NCBI GenBank assembly: GCA_019775845.1 | Contig: JADQAV010000020.1 | Location: 744,001 to 808,000, forward strand | Source: Myrmaecium sp. VS I D KN 1 | Lineage: Eukaryota > Ascomycota > Dothideomycetes > Valsariales > Valsariaceae | Direction: 5' to 3' | DNA: 64,000 nt | Shown: positions 11,595 through 24,200 of the stretch, in pieces | Position numbering within the stretch: position 1 is the stretch's first letter | Layout of the letters: every line of letters starts with the position of its first letter | The notes under the pieces: generated by a model | Told to the model about the DNA's origin: nothing | Database searches by the model: none | What the model saw: only the letters and a program-made list of their open reading frames with translations | Program-made: the position numbers and the translations under genes

Positions 11595-14500
11595 CTAATC
11601 ATCAGGACCACCCTGAAGCTTCTTCTCTTCTTCTCGCTCCGCACCGCCAACGCTCTCCTCGCCCTCCGCGCTCGTCACGCTTCCACCCCTGCTGCCGCCG
11701 CTGCCTCGCCGTCCCACCGGACAAGCAGCACACCCGCCCTCCTCTCCCAATCCCGCCGCAACCCTCAAGCCCACCTCCCTCTCCACCATCCCTCTGATCC
11801 GACTATCCAACCGTTCCACCAGCCGATCACTCCACCCATCCAACAAACGCTCCACATCCACCTCATCCGCCGCCGCCGCCGCCGCCGCTGCCGAGACCGG
11901 CGGAGGTGGCGGAGGCGGAGACGACGACCCCCTCGCCCTCACCCTGCGCCCCCGCTCCCGCACCACCCGCGCCGTGAGCAGCAACTCCTGCTCCACCAGC
12001 CCCGCCTGATCCGCCGTCACCGCCATCGGCACTTCCGCCATGCGCTTCCGGAACCCACGCAGACATCGGAGGAGCGAGTCCACGCTGTCGACCTGCTTCG
12101 AGGACGACGCCGTGTGCGTGCTCGTCGCCGTCGACGACGACCCGTTCGACTGGTCCGACGCGGTGGAGCCGTGCGTCTGCGCTGCCCGGCCGCCGCGGCC
12201 GAGGGCGTGGTCGCTCTTCTTCCTGCCCAACGCGCGCGCGTGTCGCGGGCTCGATGACGACGGCGGTAGAGGCGGTGAGGGGGAGCGCGTGCCCCGTCGC
12301 TGATGCTGGTGCTGGTGCTGGAACCGGCGCTCTTTGCCGGTGGGTTCGGCGTAGCTGGGTGCGTTGGCGTTGTTGCTGTTCGCTGCGGCTCGGGAGGAGA
12401 AGGGAGGGTCAAGTTTCGGGGCTTGCAGGGCGAGCCTGGAGGTCTTCTTCTTGAGGCGGGGGGACTTGAGTGGTGCTGCGCCGTTCGGGCCGAAGGTGTG
12501 GTCGGAGTGTTTGGTCGGAGGAGTCGGAGTTTGGTCGCCTCGGTCGTCGGTGGGGGAGCCGGGGCGTTGGAAGCGGGATAGTTCGGACTGGGAGAGAACC
12601 CGTCGCAGGGGCGGGCGGGAGGCGAGGAGGTCGGCACCGTTCTTCGTGGTCGAGGCGTTGACGCCCATGAGGTCCATGGATTTGGAGAGTTCGGAGTTGG
12701 CATTGGAGTTGGTGACTGGCTGCGCTTGCCGGTGCGGCGGACGCAGATCGAGGTTCCAGAGGAAGATGGTGCCGTCGACGGCGACAGTGACGAGGAGTTT
12801 CTGTTCCTGATCCTGACCCATCTTCGGGCTGGGGACATAGGCGATATCCCGGACACCTTCGGTGTGGCCCCAGTCGCGGGCTTGAAACGTGCCGTTCTCT
12901 TCGTATACACGGATGGACTTGTCTGTGCTCGAGACACCAGCAATCAATGGTGACCCCCGAGCCGTAGGGACGTGAGCAAGGGAGCACATGACGACTGCGT
13001 CGCCGCCGTCCGCATCGAGCGCGCGAAAGCTGCTGATGTTTTGCCCGTTGCGGAGGTCAAACTTGTGCACATGTCTGTCAATGGTGGAAGCAAGAATGAT
13101 ATCTTCTTGGTGGACGTCCATAATCATCGAAACCGCACTTGCTTTCAGGGTGATCGTCCTTGCGATCAGGAATGCGGTCTCCGTCTCACCGTTGTCTTCT
13201 CGGGTCACAGCCTCACGCACCACGATGGTCCGGTCGCTGGAGCATGAGACAAGCTGGTTGCCGTTCGGTGTGAATAATAAGCCTGTGACGGCTCCAACGT
13301 GCTCGTCGAGCGTCTGGAGCAGTTGCCATTCTTGATTCCTCCGTTGAAATACTTGGATCATCCGGTCGCGGGCCGCGCAAGCTACATACGTCGCTTCTCC
13401 TTCGAATATCGTAATGTCGGTAATTTCATTCGTATGCGCCTTGATGTTGAAGATGCTCTGTTTGGTCTCGCCGTCAAGGATCCTGTAAACAGCAAGCTTG
13501 TGAGTTTCTGGGTCGCTTCAGCGCAAGAAAAACCCATCATACCTTAGAACGCCATATTTATCTCCCGACACGAGGAAATCGAGTTTGGAAGACGCTCGCA
13601 GCACCTTCACCTCGTTCGGCCCCTCCTCAAGACCCTCGATCTGCTCCAGCGGTATCTGCACCTCCCCTTTCAGCATCCCGTCGCGGCCCCAGAACATGGC
13701 ACTGCCCGAGGCGCACCATGTAAAGAAGGCCGCATCATAGGGGTTATCCGGGGATGTGGCTCGAACACCCAATACCGCATCTCCGTGCGCGGAGAGTTTC
13801 TGGACCACGTGTCCGAGGGCAGAGGCTTCATCCGCCGAATCCAGCGCAAATATCCTGATTACGTGCTTCGAGTCGACGGCCATAAGGTGGTCCCCCAAGG
13901 GCATCATCACCTCATAGTAGTCTGCGTGCTTATCGGGAGGCAGCCCGGGGGAATCTGCGCGCGGAGGGGGCGACGGCGGCGGCGTGTTGACGGCCAGCAA
14001 GTCGCTGCTCTTCATCGTGCTCACCCCTCCGTGCGCCCCGGCAAAGTGGACATTCCCGTTTGAGTCAGTAGCCACCGCCGAGATGCTGAAGCCGGCATCG
14101 GCTATCTTCAAGAACCGCTGGTTCCCGTCGCTGTCGTCGAGAAGGCAGATGTCACCCTTGTCGGAGCATATGATGGCCTTTCTGGGAGCGATGGCCACGA
14201 CGCAGGTGAATGATGCTTCAATCAGCGGGCCAAGGAGGCAGTTTCGGCCCGGAAGTGTTCTGTTCGTGCATGTGGAGAGGAGACTGGCCTCGGTGCTGCG
14301 TGGTTTGCCCGACTGCGAAGGCATCAGTTCTTCGACCCGCCATACCTTGACATGCCTGGTGCCGACGGTGACCAGGCTGTTCCCCAGCCAAGCCATCCGG
14401 TTGATGTTGCTGGTGCATTTGTTACTGGCGAACAAGGTCGCGGCGCCGTTGCGCGAGTGGATGTTCCATATGTAGAGGAACCCGTCGTTGGAGGATCCCA

Positions 14501-15241
14501 AGCTCGCCAGGTACTGGGAATCCGGGCTGAAGGCGACGCAGGTCACGCCAAAGGTATGCTCCGATAGCGATGTCAATGGGATGTCCGATGGCGCATCCTT
14601 GGAACTGGCGAAGATGAGAACGCGGGGCTTGTACCCGGTCTGAGATAATGTCAGCCTGCTGCGCGATTCCGCCTCGTCGCCGTCTCCTTGCGCCTGCTCA
14701 CCTCCCCCACGGCCAAGTACTTCCCATCCCCGCTCAGGGAAACGCACGTTGCGGCCTTGATCCGCTCCCGCGCCGACCAGCTCTTGCCGCCAGAGTCATA
14801 ATCGCCGGCTCCCGATCCGAAGGGAGATGCGCCGGTCCCGATGTCGCGCAGTGACGCCGCCGTCCTGCTCCGGCTCTCTGGCGCATTGTGTGTGGGCGTG
14901 GTGGGCCCGTAAATAGATGTGGGAGGGTTGATGGGGGCGGTGGTCGGTCGTGCACGGTAGAAGCGCTGGGAGACGTGCTGGTCGTCCTCGAGCGTCGCGA
15001 TCACGGCCGCGGCGCCGGCGGTGTAGGCGAAGGAGCGAGCGGAGGGCAGGCTCGCGAAGGCATTGGCATTGCTCGTCGTCGTGCCGATGACGCGGGTGAG
15101 GGAGAGATTCAAGTCCGGCCGGGTCGACTTGTGCGGCGCTCTGGCGGAGGGTGTTTTGAGGTAGGGCGAGTTGGAGGGAGTGAGCTTAGGGGCCCAGGCA
15201 GGGTTCATCACCCGGGGGTTTGTCGGCGTGAGGGACGACAT
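11595..15241 (-). CDS. Large WD40-repeat scaffold protein (MAPKBP1/WDR62-like)
   Basis: CDS is complement(join(11595..13482, 13543..14639, 14702..15241)), 1174 residues. Introns are 62 and 60 nt, and both splices keep frame: the first joins AVGE to TGYKPRV, the second restores VLRILDGETKQS. Residues 1-150 are Ser/Thr/Pro-rich. From about 165 to 800 there are many WD-type blades, for example VAFSPDSQYLASLGSSNDGF-like, YIWNIHS, LFTPNGNQLVSCSSDRTI-like and ILWNLDL. This is enough for two propellers. The layout of a long double propeller with a disordered, Ser/Pro/Arg-rich tail resembles animal MAPKBP1/WDR62 and their fungal relatives, which act as scaffolds. From about 800 the protein is low-complexity with His-Gln, poly-Ser, poly-Pro and poly-Ala runs. 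Before the end, a more ordered helical stretch (VDSLLRCLRGFRKRM, about 965) and an amphipathic segment (RLLDGWSDRLVERLDSRI, about 1070) could mediate self-association. The WD40 assignment is firm; the WDR62-like label is inference. Confidence 0.88.
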
Positions 15242-18118
15242 TTCTCATACCAGGGCAATCGGAGGGTATGGCAGCTTAGCGGGAGGAGTACGAGGTTCAT
15301 TGCATGGGCGCGGCGGTAGGAGGAGGAGGAGGTGAGTATAGGGATGCGCTCTGCTTGGGCCTGGGGCTCGGGTCGCGCTTGCCCATCAATCAATTGACGG
15401 CGTGTGAAAGCTCGGCGTCGTCGAGGGGACGGCGGAATGGATGGTTCACAAGTTGGGTTGGGTCGGGAGGGTGGGCGCGCCTCTGTCGTGCACGTAGCGG
15501 CGCAAGAGTGATTAGGTTAGGTTTGTCAACAACATTATTTACATTCACCTGCCTGACCTACGGAGCATTCTCTGATGGGCGGGGACTCTGTCGACAACGT
15601 GTCGCTTCACCTCACGGCGGTGTTGTGCGTGCGGGAAAACCGCCAGTCCACCGGCGACCTACGTAGGCAAGGTAGGCACTTGTCGCTTGACGTGTGGTGG
15701 TTGCTCATCCACAAAAATCGCTTGATGGAAAGCCCACCGCCTCACTGGCCCGCAGCGTATTTGCTGTTGCGCGGATCCCCTTCGCTCCACGGCGGGCGGA
15801 GCAAAACAAAGCCTTGGCGCCTGGGAGACCCGGGCGAGCTAATCGCACAGGGTAACCGAGCTGAGCTACAAAATCTTTTTTTCCTCTTCTTCCTTTCTTT
15901 TCCCCCACCTAGTCTCTTCTGCTTCATCTTCACTCCGACATCGTGATGTGCGCAGGGAGCCATCTGTGCACCGCCGGAAGCGGCGCCGATCTTGTCGTCC
16001 TCATCTCCGTCTCCCTTCCCTGATTCCGGCGCTGGCCATCAACGTTGCAGGCGTTTGGCTTCCGATGGATGCACCATGAAGAACATACCGAAAGGATGAA
16101 GGTGGCGAGGACAACACGAACGATCCCGCTTCCCGCGGTATGGTAGAGCAGAGCTCCCCGACACTTGCGCAGAGGTCTGGAGAATTCCGGTTTGCTTGAC
16201 CTGGGCTTGCAATCATACGCGTAGGTTCACCCGGCGGCGGAAATCCAACATAGATGGTAAGCTCTTTCAGTTATGTTTTATCCTCTCACCCGCCACCCCT
16301 CCGATGATGACACTCTTTCGTTACAACCCAGCTCACTCAGAGGCACAAGTTGCCGTTGATGCGAACGCGATTCTGTTCCTGATCTACATACATATCTTCA
16401 TCTCATTTTATCAGCATATCAAGCGATTGTAATGCTGACTCAAAGACCTCAGGTTTCTCGCCATGCTCACGGATCCACTGTCCATCTAAAAGAGTGGTAG
16501 ATCCATATATTCCCCCGGACATACGGGTCGATGGCATGGAGGTCCGCACCGGTCTAAGATAATATAAAAATCAATTCAAGTCGTCTTCGTATAAACACTC
16601 GCATACCTTCCACGTCGTGAATCCTACCTCTACTTCGCCCGCTGGGTCGACCCATTCTCTTGAAGCATCAAAGTGCTCGCAATCCTCGTCTGGACCACTA
16701 AAGGCTATCATTTGACCTCTCCCAACTGTCCCTACCTTCATGGGAGAAGCCTCCCATCCTACTTCACCCCGTCGACGCCTTGCGCTCTTCTGATGGCTTG
16801 GGCTTGTTCCACGACTTCACCCTTCCCTGAACCCTGCCGTCGCCCAGTGCTGAAGTGGCGGTCGCCCCCGGGTTCTGACGGGATCGTGGAGCTCAGAATC
16901 CCAGTTACCAGGTTACTGGCTTGTGCTCAGAGCCGAGGACTTCGCTTCTTTTTATTTATATATCCATTCGATTCTCTATATGAGGGAACGACAGTTACGT
17001 TTGGCGAATACATGGCTTCACGGATGACTTCCCCGCAGGGTTTGGCACATGAAGGCAGGCAGCAAGGATTTATGATGGTGAGCCTGTCACTGGGCCAAAA
17101 GAGGGGAACAGTGGAGGAGGATCGGCTCGCGATGTTCAATATGGGCGGAGTGCTTGGGGTGTCAAACGATCAGCCTTCCGAATAATCATCTCACGTCTCT
17201 TTCCTTGTCCTCCAGACCTCGGATGTGCCGGTTATGGGATGCATCTGAGAAGGCTGAGCCGAGCCTATGAAGAGAGGAGGTATACTGGCAGATACTGATG
17301 CATAAGCGCTGGGAGATCCGAACACTCAGGATATCCTTTTAACCAGCATGGAGTCAGAGCATGCGGAACAGAAGTACAGGTATACTTTTTACCTCCGTTA
17401 AGCTTGTGTTTTGGGATGCGGCTAGCACTCATGACAGGCCTGTATCTCACGTCGAGAGTGAAAGGCGATGGCGGACGCGCGGTGCCAAGGCGGCGGCGGG
17501 GAGGCTATGCGGCCTTAGCACCACCGCGCCAGCCTTTCGTCTGGTGGGGCACCTGGAGCGTTTGGTTGCTTCACCAGAAGATCTGCGACCCTGAGGGGGA
17601 AGGCGCCGTGCAAACCTCCGCAGAAGTGACCGACCTACTGCTCCGTACTCCTACCTAGTACATTACCCACCTGATCTGCTTACGGACGGCCATTCACCTC
17701 CCCGTCTCTGCCTCTCGTTTCCTCCAACCATCTCCTTTCTTCACTCTCTTTTGGCTTTTTCCTCCCTGTCCTCTTCTTCCTTTTCCTCTTTCTCCCTCCA
17801 CTGTCCTGCCGCCTCTCGAATTTCGCACCTCACACCTCGCACCTCGCACCTTGCACCTCCTGTCCCCCTTCGATATACCGGCTCACCTCCCCCGTACTGT
17901 TAACCCATGTCTCTCGTTTGAACCTGCGCCCGCGATAGTCAATCCTTATTTCCCAACTGCGACACCCCGGCGTCCTGACGGGGGTCAGCAGCCGGCGCTT
18001 GCATGTACACGCACACATACAGATACAAACGGAACCGCCATCGAGATATTAGATCTTATACTTACCTTTTTTCGGCCATTAACTTGACCCCAGGAGAGGC
18101 GCGAAGACCGTACGGATA
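15242..18118. other. Divergent intergenic region with a possible broken gene
   Basis: Separates the WD40 gene (minus) from the ADAM protease gene (plus) and so carries both promoters. The part next to the ADAM gene (17690-17860) is strongly C/T-rich, as expected near a fungal transcription start. A possible degenerate gene on minus at 16400-17150 is listed separately. I see no other gene, tRNA or repeat. Confidence 0.5.
16400..17150 (-). pseudogene. Possible degenerate protein-coding gene
   Basis: On minus, 45 codon-like triplets run from an ATG at about 16742 to 16607 and end at a GTATGC donor. A 53-nt intron with a TTGA-type branch and TTAG acceptor would join them to TGADLHAIDPYVRG. Just after, at a run of five G (about 16519-16523), the plausible frame shifts by one base. 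It then continues as IYGSTTLLDGQWIREHGE for roughly 35 codons. Upstream, from 17150 down to 16765, further open stretches with coding-like composition occur in two frames. I do not recognise the family. A one-base frameshift at a homopolymer plus scattered frames suggests a decayed gene, or a real gene with a sequencing error. Weak evidence overall. Confidence 0.2.
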
Positions 18119-20722
18119 ATGCGCCTCGCCATACCTGCCCGCCATGTCTCTCTCCCTGCCGCCCTGACCATCCTCTCGGTAATCTCCCTCTTCATCTCCG
18201 CAACCTCCGCTTCCTCTTCCGCCCGAAACCCTCTCAAATCGCTGGCCGTCATCCACAACCCCACGATCTTGACGCCCTCCCACCGCGTGCATGCTCTCTC
18301 GCACTTCGACCTCGCCTTCGACCTGTACTCGGACCGGTTGCGACTTTCGCTCGAGCCGAACCACGACATCCTCGCCTCCGATGCCCGGGTGAACTACCTG
18401 AACGCTGCCGGCGAGATTGAGCGCTCCGAGCCCATCAACCGGGCGGACCATCGCGTCTTCAAGGGCACGGCGTGGCGCCGGAATGCGGACGGATGGTGGA
18501 CCAAGGTCGGCTGGGCCCGCATCACCGTCCACCGAGACGGGCTGGAGCCGCTGTTCGATGGCGCATTTGAAGTCTTAGGCGACTTCCACCATATCCAATT
18601 GTCTACGGCGTACATGAAGACCAGGGTGCTTGGAGATCCGGTGCTGGACTTGTCGGTACGGCCTGGTGAAGCCGATGGAGACTTCATGGTGTGCTATCGG
18701 GATTCGGACATCATGAAAACAAGTGAGCGGACGGAGCTCAGGCGGGATGTTCGAAGAACAAGAAGCTGCACCAGCGACGAGCTGGAGTTCAATACTTCGC
18801 CAGATCATCCCATCTTTGCCGGAATGTTGAGAAGGGATGACACTTTCTGGTCCGTCAATGTGAACTCGTTGTTCGGGAAGCGCCAGGTCGATGGGACGAA
18901 CTCTGCCGGCGGCGGTAACTCGGCAGGCACGAATCTGCTCTCAACGATCGGAAGCACGAAGGGATGCCCTACGACACGGAAAATTGCTTTAGTAGGCGTC
19001 GCCACCGACTGCACGTACACGGGCGACTTCAACTCCACCGAATCCACCCGCGCCAATATCATCAGTGTGATGAACTCTGCGAGCTCTGTGTACGAGCACA
19101 CGTTTAACATCACCCTCGGCTTGGCCAACTTAACCATCAGCTCTGCGGACTGTCCTGGGTCCCCTTCGACCAACACGCCTTGGAACCAGGCTTGTTCTGA
19201 CAGCGTGGATATTTCCGACCGTCTCTCGCTCTTCTCCGCTTGGCGCGGACAGCAGAGCGATGGTAACTCTCACTGGACGTTGCTCTCTACGTGCAACACC
19301 GGCTCTGCTGTCGGCCTGTCGTGGCTGGGCCAGGCTTGTATGACAGGTTCGCAGACCTCCAATACCAGCACGGGCACGGAGCAAACAGTTGCCGGGGCCA
19401 ACTTCGTGGCCAGGACCGGAAGTGAGTGGCAAGTTGTTGCGTGAGTTTCCCCTCTGATAGTCTGCACTCGGTGTTTAAGGCCAAAGCGTCTGTACTGACG
19501 CTTCCTTAGTCATGAAACTGGCCACACGTTCGGCGCTGTCCACGATTGCACATCTGAGACCTGCAATGATGGCACCTCCGTTTCTCAGCAGCAATGTTGC
19601 CCTCTATCCTCTTCCACCTGCAGTGCCGATGACAAATATATCATGAGCCCTGCCACTTCCGAGGGAATTTCTTCCTTCTCCGCGTGCTCCGTTGGGAACA
19701 TCTGCAGCGCTTTCGCTCGCAACTCGGTCAAGTCGGACTGCTTCTCCAACAACAAGAACGTCACCACCATCACCGGTCAGCAATGCGGCAACGGCATCGT
19801 CGAGGACGGTGAAGACTGCGACTGCGGTGGAGAATCAGGTTGCGGGGACAACCAGTGTTGCAATCCGACCACCTGCAAATTCGTTGACAGCGCCGTCTGC
19901 GACGATTCCAACGAGGACTGCTGCACCAACTGCCAGTACTCCTCCAACACCACCGTCTGCCGTGCATCCAACGGCGCTTGCGATCCCGCAGAAACCTGCC
20001 CGGGAAATTCACCATATTGTCCCACTGACAAAACCGAGCCCGATGGCACCTCCTGCGGTGACGGCTTAAAGTGTGCTTCGGGCCAATGCACGTCACGAGA
20101 CCAGCAATGCCGCGACGTCGCGAGTTCCGATAGCAGCAGCAACTCTACCAGCAACTCCAGCGTGCACGCCTGTACCGACGCCTTGAATCCCTGTCTCCTT
20201 TCCTGCGAGGGCGATGCCTTCGACGATCCGGACCAATGTTACTACCTCAACCAGAACTTTCTCGACGGCACGGAGTGCGGCTCCGGGGGCGGCAAGTGCC
20301 AGAACGGCGTGTGCGCCAACCAAAGCGTGGGCAAGGAGATCAAGGAATGGATCAAGCACCATCGCGCCCTGGTCATCGGGCTCGCCTGCGGGGTGGGCGG
20401 CTTCCTGGTCCTGAGCATCGCGTGGTGCTGCTACCGTCGCTTCGGGCAAAAGCGGAGGGAGAAGCGGATCCGCGCGCTGAACGCCACGATGGGGCCCGGT
20501 ATCACCTACTGGGGCACCCCGACCCCGCCGATGCGGCAGCATCGGAGAAGAGGTCCGCCGGGACCTGGCCCGCGAGGGTACCGCGGAAACCCGGATGCGG
20601 ACTGGATTTCGGAGACGAGCCTGGTGCGACACAGTCCGCCGGGCAGCAACGGCGGACCGAATCCGCCGCCGGGGCCGCCGCCGGCCGCGCACGCTCGAGG
20701 ACGGAGTGTGCGATATGCGTAG
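18119..20722 (+). CDS. ADAM family zinc metalloprotease (fungal ADM-B type)
   Basis: Membrane-anchored disintegrin and metalloprotease. CDS is join(18119..19440, 19510..20722), 844 residues. An N-terminal signal peptide covers about residues 1-30. A prodomain follows, ending near a possible Kex2 site (KR, LFGKRQ, around residue 258). The catalytic domain contains HETGHTFGAVHD (442-453), matching the HExGHxxGxxHD zinc site with the catalytic Glu present, and the Met-turn IMSP at 485-488. The disintegrin domain starts at about 531 (QQCGNGIVEDGEDCDC) with the usual dense cysteines and CDPAETC in the loop position. A second Cys-rich part follows, then one membrane segment at about 728-749 and a short basic, Pro-rich cytoplasmic tail. 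The single 69-nt intron splits the Ala codon just before the zinc site. Next gene is the AAA ATPase, same strand, 492 bases on. Fungal ADAMs are few and poorly studied; the substrate is unknown. Confidence 0.95.
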
Positions 20723-21214
20723 CGTGGCATGCATGCTTTGGGAGGCTTTTCGTCTCTCAACTGGCGTTCTTATGGGGTTTATGGGATTGTTTGCGTTTTT
20801 TTGTTTGGATCTCTTGTATGACAGACAGTACTATGTTCTCCCCCTTTTTCTCCCTTCTACTTTTGCGACGTTATGATGGAGGGAGGATGTCCTCTATATC
20901 ATAGTCACGGAAAATGAATACCCTTGTCTGATTCTTTGTTGTTGTGACTGCTCTGAGCGTATTGCGTGTAATTCATTATTAATTTAGAGCATTTCTCTCC
21001 TCATGCGTACGTCTGCGCCTGAGGCTCCGATGATGTCGGTGTAATTCTCCGGAGATGAGCCGAGCATCAGAACCTCCGGGGTTCTCAGAAATTCTGACAA
21101 ACCCCCGTTCCCAAGAACACCTTACGCTCCACGGCATCTTGCCTTTCTGCCATACCCATTTCCCTCCCTTCAAAGGCAGAAGAGCTCGCTCTCGAGCTCT
21201 ACTTTCGCCGCCTT
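20723..21214. other. Intergenic region between ADAM and AAA genes
   Basis: Contains the T-rich 3' UTR of the ADAM gene and the promoter of the AAA gene, both on plus. No other feature is seen. Confidence 0.6.
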
Positions 21215-24200
21215 ATGCATGCCGCAGCCCGACGAGCCCTAAGCTCGGTCCCGACCAGGAGGCGCCTATCAGCAGCAGCCGTCCGGTCCTCGACGACAAC
21301 GTCATCCGTAAGCGCTGCGGGGGCGGCGACGACATGGCTACCCGCGCGGCTCATCGCCGGTCGACGATACCCGCCGATACGACTATTCCACAGCTCACGA
21401 GCGCTCCATGACGAATCCTCGGCCGTTCCCCCTTCCGCTCCCGCCGCACAGCCCCCGAGCGACCCGGCGTTGCCGTCCGATGCCCCGGCCACGAACGTTT
21501 CGGAGGAGGGAAAGAGCGAGGCACTCGCGGAGGAGAAGGACAAGGTGGAGGGGAAGGAGCTGGATCCCAGCAATGGCACGCCGGCGGCGGCGGCCACTGC
21601 GGCCGCCGCTGCGCAGCAACCGGCCAACGGTGGCGGACCGAGAGGCAGAACGGCCCGGCTCAGAGATGCGGTACGTCAGTCCCAGCTCAAGCACCAACAC
21701 ACCCGGCTCGGCCACGCCCCTCCCCCTCACTCATCTTCTTCCTCCGTCCCGTCGTCCGCCACGGCGTCCGCCGCCGTCGCGGCGAAGAAGCGCAGTGGTA
21801 GTAATCGGTTCCAGGACCTGCCGCCGGTGGTCGTGCCGCAGTGGTTCGTGGAGGAGAACGTGGTGCTGCCGGAGGAGACGGAACTGGTGTCCCGGCTGGC
21901 GCCGGGATGGGGCACGGTGGAGCACGTCGTCCGGCTGGATCGGCTGGCGGCGAATGGGGAGGTTGAGGGCCAACGGGAGATCGGGCGGATGTTGAACCTG
22001 TCGTTGGCTGTGCCGGATAAAGACTCCGTACGGGAAGAGAAGGCCGACAATGAAGAGCAAAGCGGGGATAAGGTCTGGGAGAACAGGGTCGCGGAGGAAC
22101 AGCGGTTGATCGAGGACCGGTTGCAGAAGTACTTGGAGGCGGTGAGAGAGGCTGGCGATGAGGAAGGGAAGGGAGCTAAGGCGGCCGTGAATGCGCTCCG
22201 CAACTTGCACCACGCTTCGTGTTTTTCGCCGTACCGAGACATCACGAATGCGGAGGTGCGAGCGACCGTCGCCGCGTGCCTTCGGTTGCCGGCCAAAACG
22301 CCCAAGGCAGACGAGTACGCCAAGACGGATGTGAACTTGTACGCCCCATACGATGGCGCTCACACCGACTTGAACGCGCTGGTCCAGGACGTGGCGCACG
22401 CCGAGGGTGCCGACCTCATCCGCCTGGGCCCCGAAGACCTGGCGGAGCTCGTCGGGAACTACGTGGGGAATGAGCTGGCGGCCGACTCGCCCCCGGTCAT
22501 GCACCTGGGCTACGATACTTACGCGCTGTCCTCCGGCGAGCAAACCTCCCGGGAGTCCGAGGATCAGTTCTCCATCGATGCGGATGAGCTCGAAGACGAC
22601 ACCCAGGCGGACCAAGCCTCGCGGGACTTCGGTGTTGGCGCCGGCGGTCTGGGGGGGATCATCAAGGCGATCTCCATCAAGATTCCCGGTGTCGGTTCTC
22701 AGGGCGGCCGGTCATCTAGCCTCGGCGGCCTCCCGTTCTTCAGCGGGTCTCTGCAGCCGATGGAGTCGGGTCAGGCGGGTGGTTGGAGCAAGTACCAGGA
22801 CCTCAAGCTCACTGCTCTTCTGGAATCCTTGATCGATACTCCCCACGCTAAACGAGAGAACGCACATTTCAATATGGAAGCATTGGATCTGCTGGATACC
22901 AAGGATGAGACGGGCATGGAAGGCGCCCGGGAAACCGGGAATGCGTATGACGTTGAGCACACAATTCAGAAAAACCACCGCCTTCACTGGGTGTACGCCC
23001 GGCGTCAGTGGCCGCAGACTTCTCGAACCTCACTGAGCCCACCGAGACATCCTGACGTCCGGAAGACGATCATCCAGCTCGTTGACAGCGAGCTGAACGG
23101 CACCTATTACGGCGCGCAGATCGTGGAGAAGCTCCAGGATATTGTGAAGCGGCGGCGAGGTAACGGGGAACAGATCATGATCGTTGGCACCTCGCATTCG
23201 ATTAAGCTGTTCCCGGAGCGATCCAAGAGCGGGATTGTGTCGGCGCAGTCAAAGGGCTATGATGAGAACACCAGGACCATCGTCCTCCCGCATCCGAGCT
23301 TCAAGATGAAAATGCCGTCACCACATGCTCCGAAGCGGTTGTCGGAAAGCGCCAAGAAGACGCTGTCCATCAACATACGGCATCTGCAACACACCATCCG
23401 GTATCTGTCCCCCGAAACTGACTTAGCCCTTGGGCGTCACGGCGGGGCACTGTCGCTGGCTGATTGGGTACCTGAGCTGTCTACCAAGGTCCTTCCGGCG
23501 GAAGAGATTGTACGCACCGTTCTTGTCGCGCTCGGCGTTCAAGCGCTTCAGCCCCAGACTCCCACCCTCCGGATCGAACACATCGATCTCGCCCTTTTCC
23601 TCATCCGCATCAGCGACCGCCTCAAGTTCCAATGGGCCAAGCAGGCCGTTGCCTCCGAAGCTCTGAAGGCCGCGCGACATGCTAATCCCCAGGTCACTAC
23701 TCCCACCGCCGCCGACATGGCTGCCGACGCTCGCATCGCCGCTGCTCTCGCGAAAGCGAACGAGTACGAGAAAAAGCTTGCGAGCAATATCGTCCGGCCG
23801 TCCGCTATCAAAACAACCTTCTCCGACGTCCACGCCACCCCTGCTACCATCGATGCCCTCAAGACCTTGACTTCGCTGTCCCTCGCCCGGCCGGACGCCT
23901 TCTCCTACGGTGTCCTGGCGAACGACAAGATTCCCGGCCTGCTGCTGTACGGACCCCCCGGTACAGGCAAGACGCTTCTCGCCAAGGCGGTTGCCAAGGA
24001 GTCCGGCGCAACGGTGCTAGAGGTGAGCGGCAGCGAGATCAACGACAAGTACGTCGGAGAGGGGGAGAAGAACGTGCGGGCGATCTTCAGCCTGGCGCGG
24101 AAGCTGTCGCCGTGCGTGGTGTTCATCGACGAGGCGGATGCGATCCTGGGCTCGCGCTCGGAGCGGAGCAACCGGTCCTCGCACCGGGAGATCATCAACC

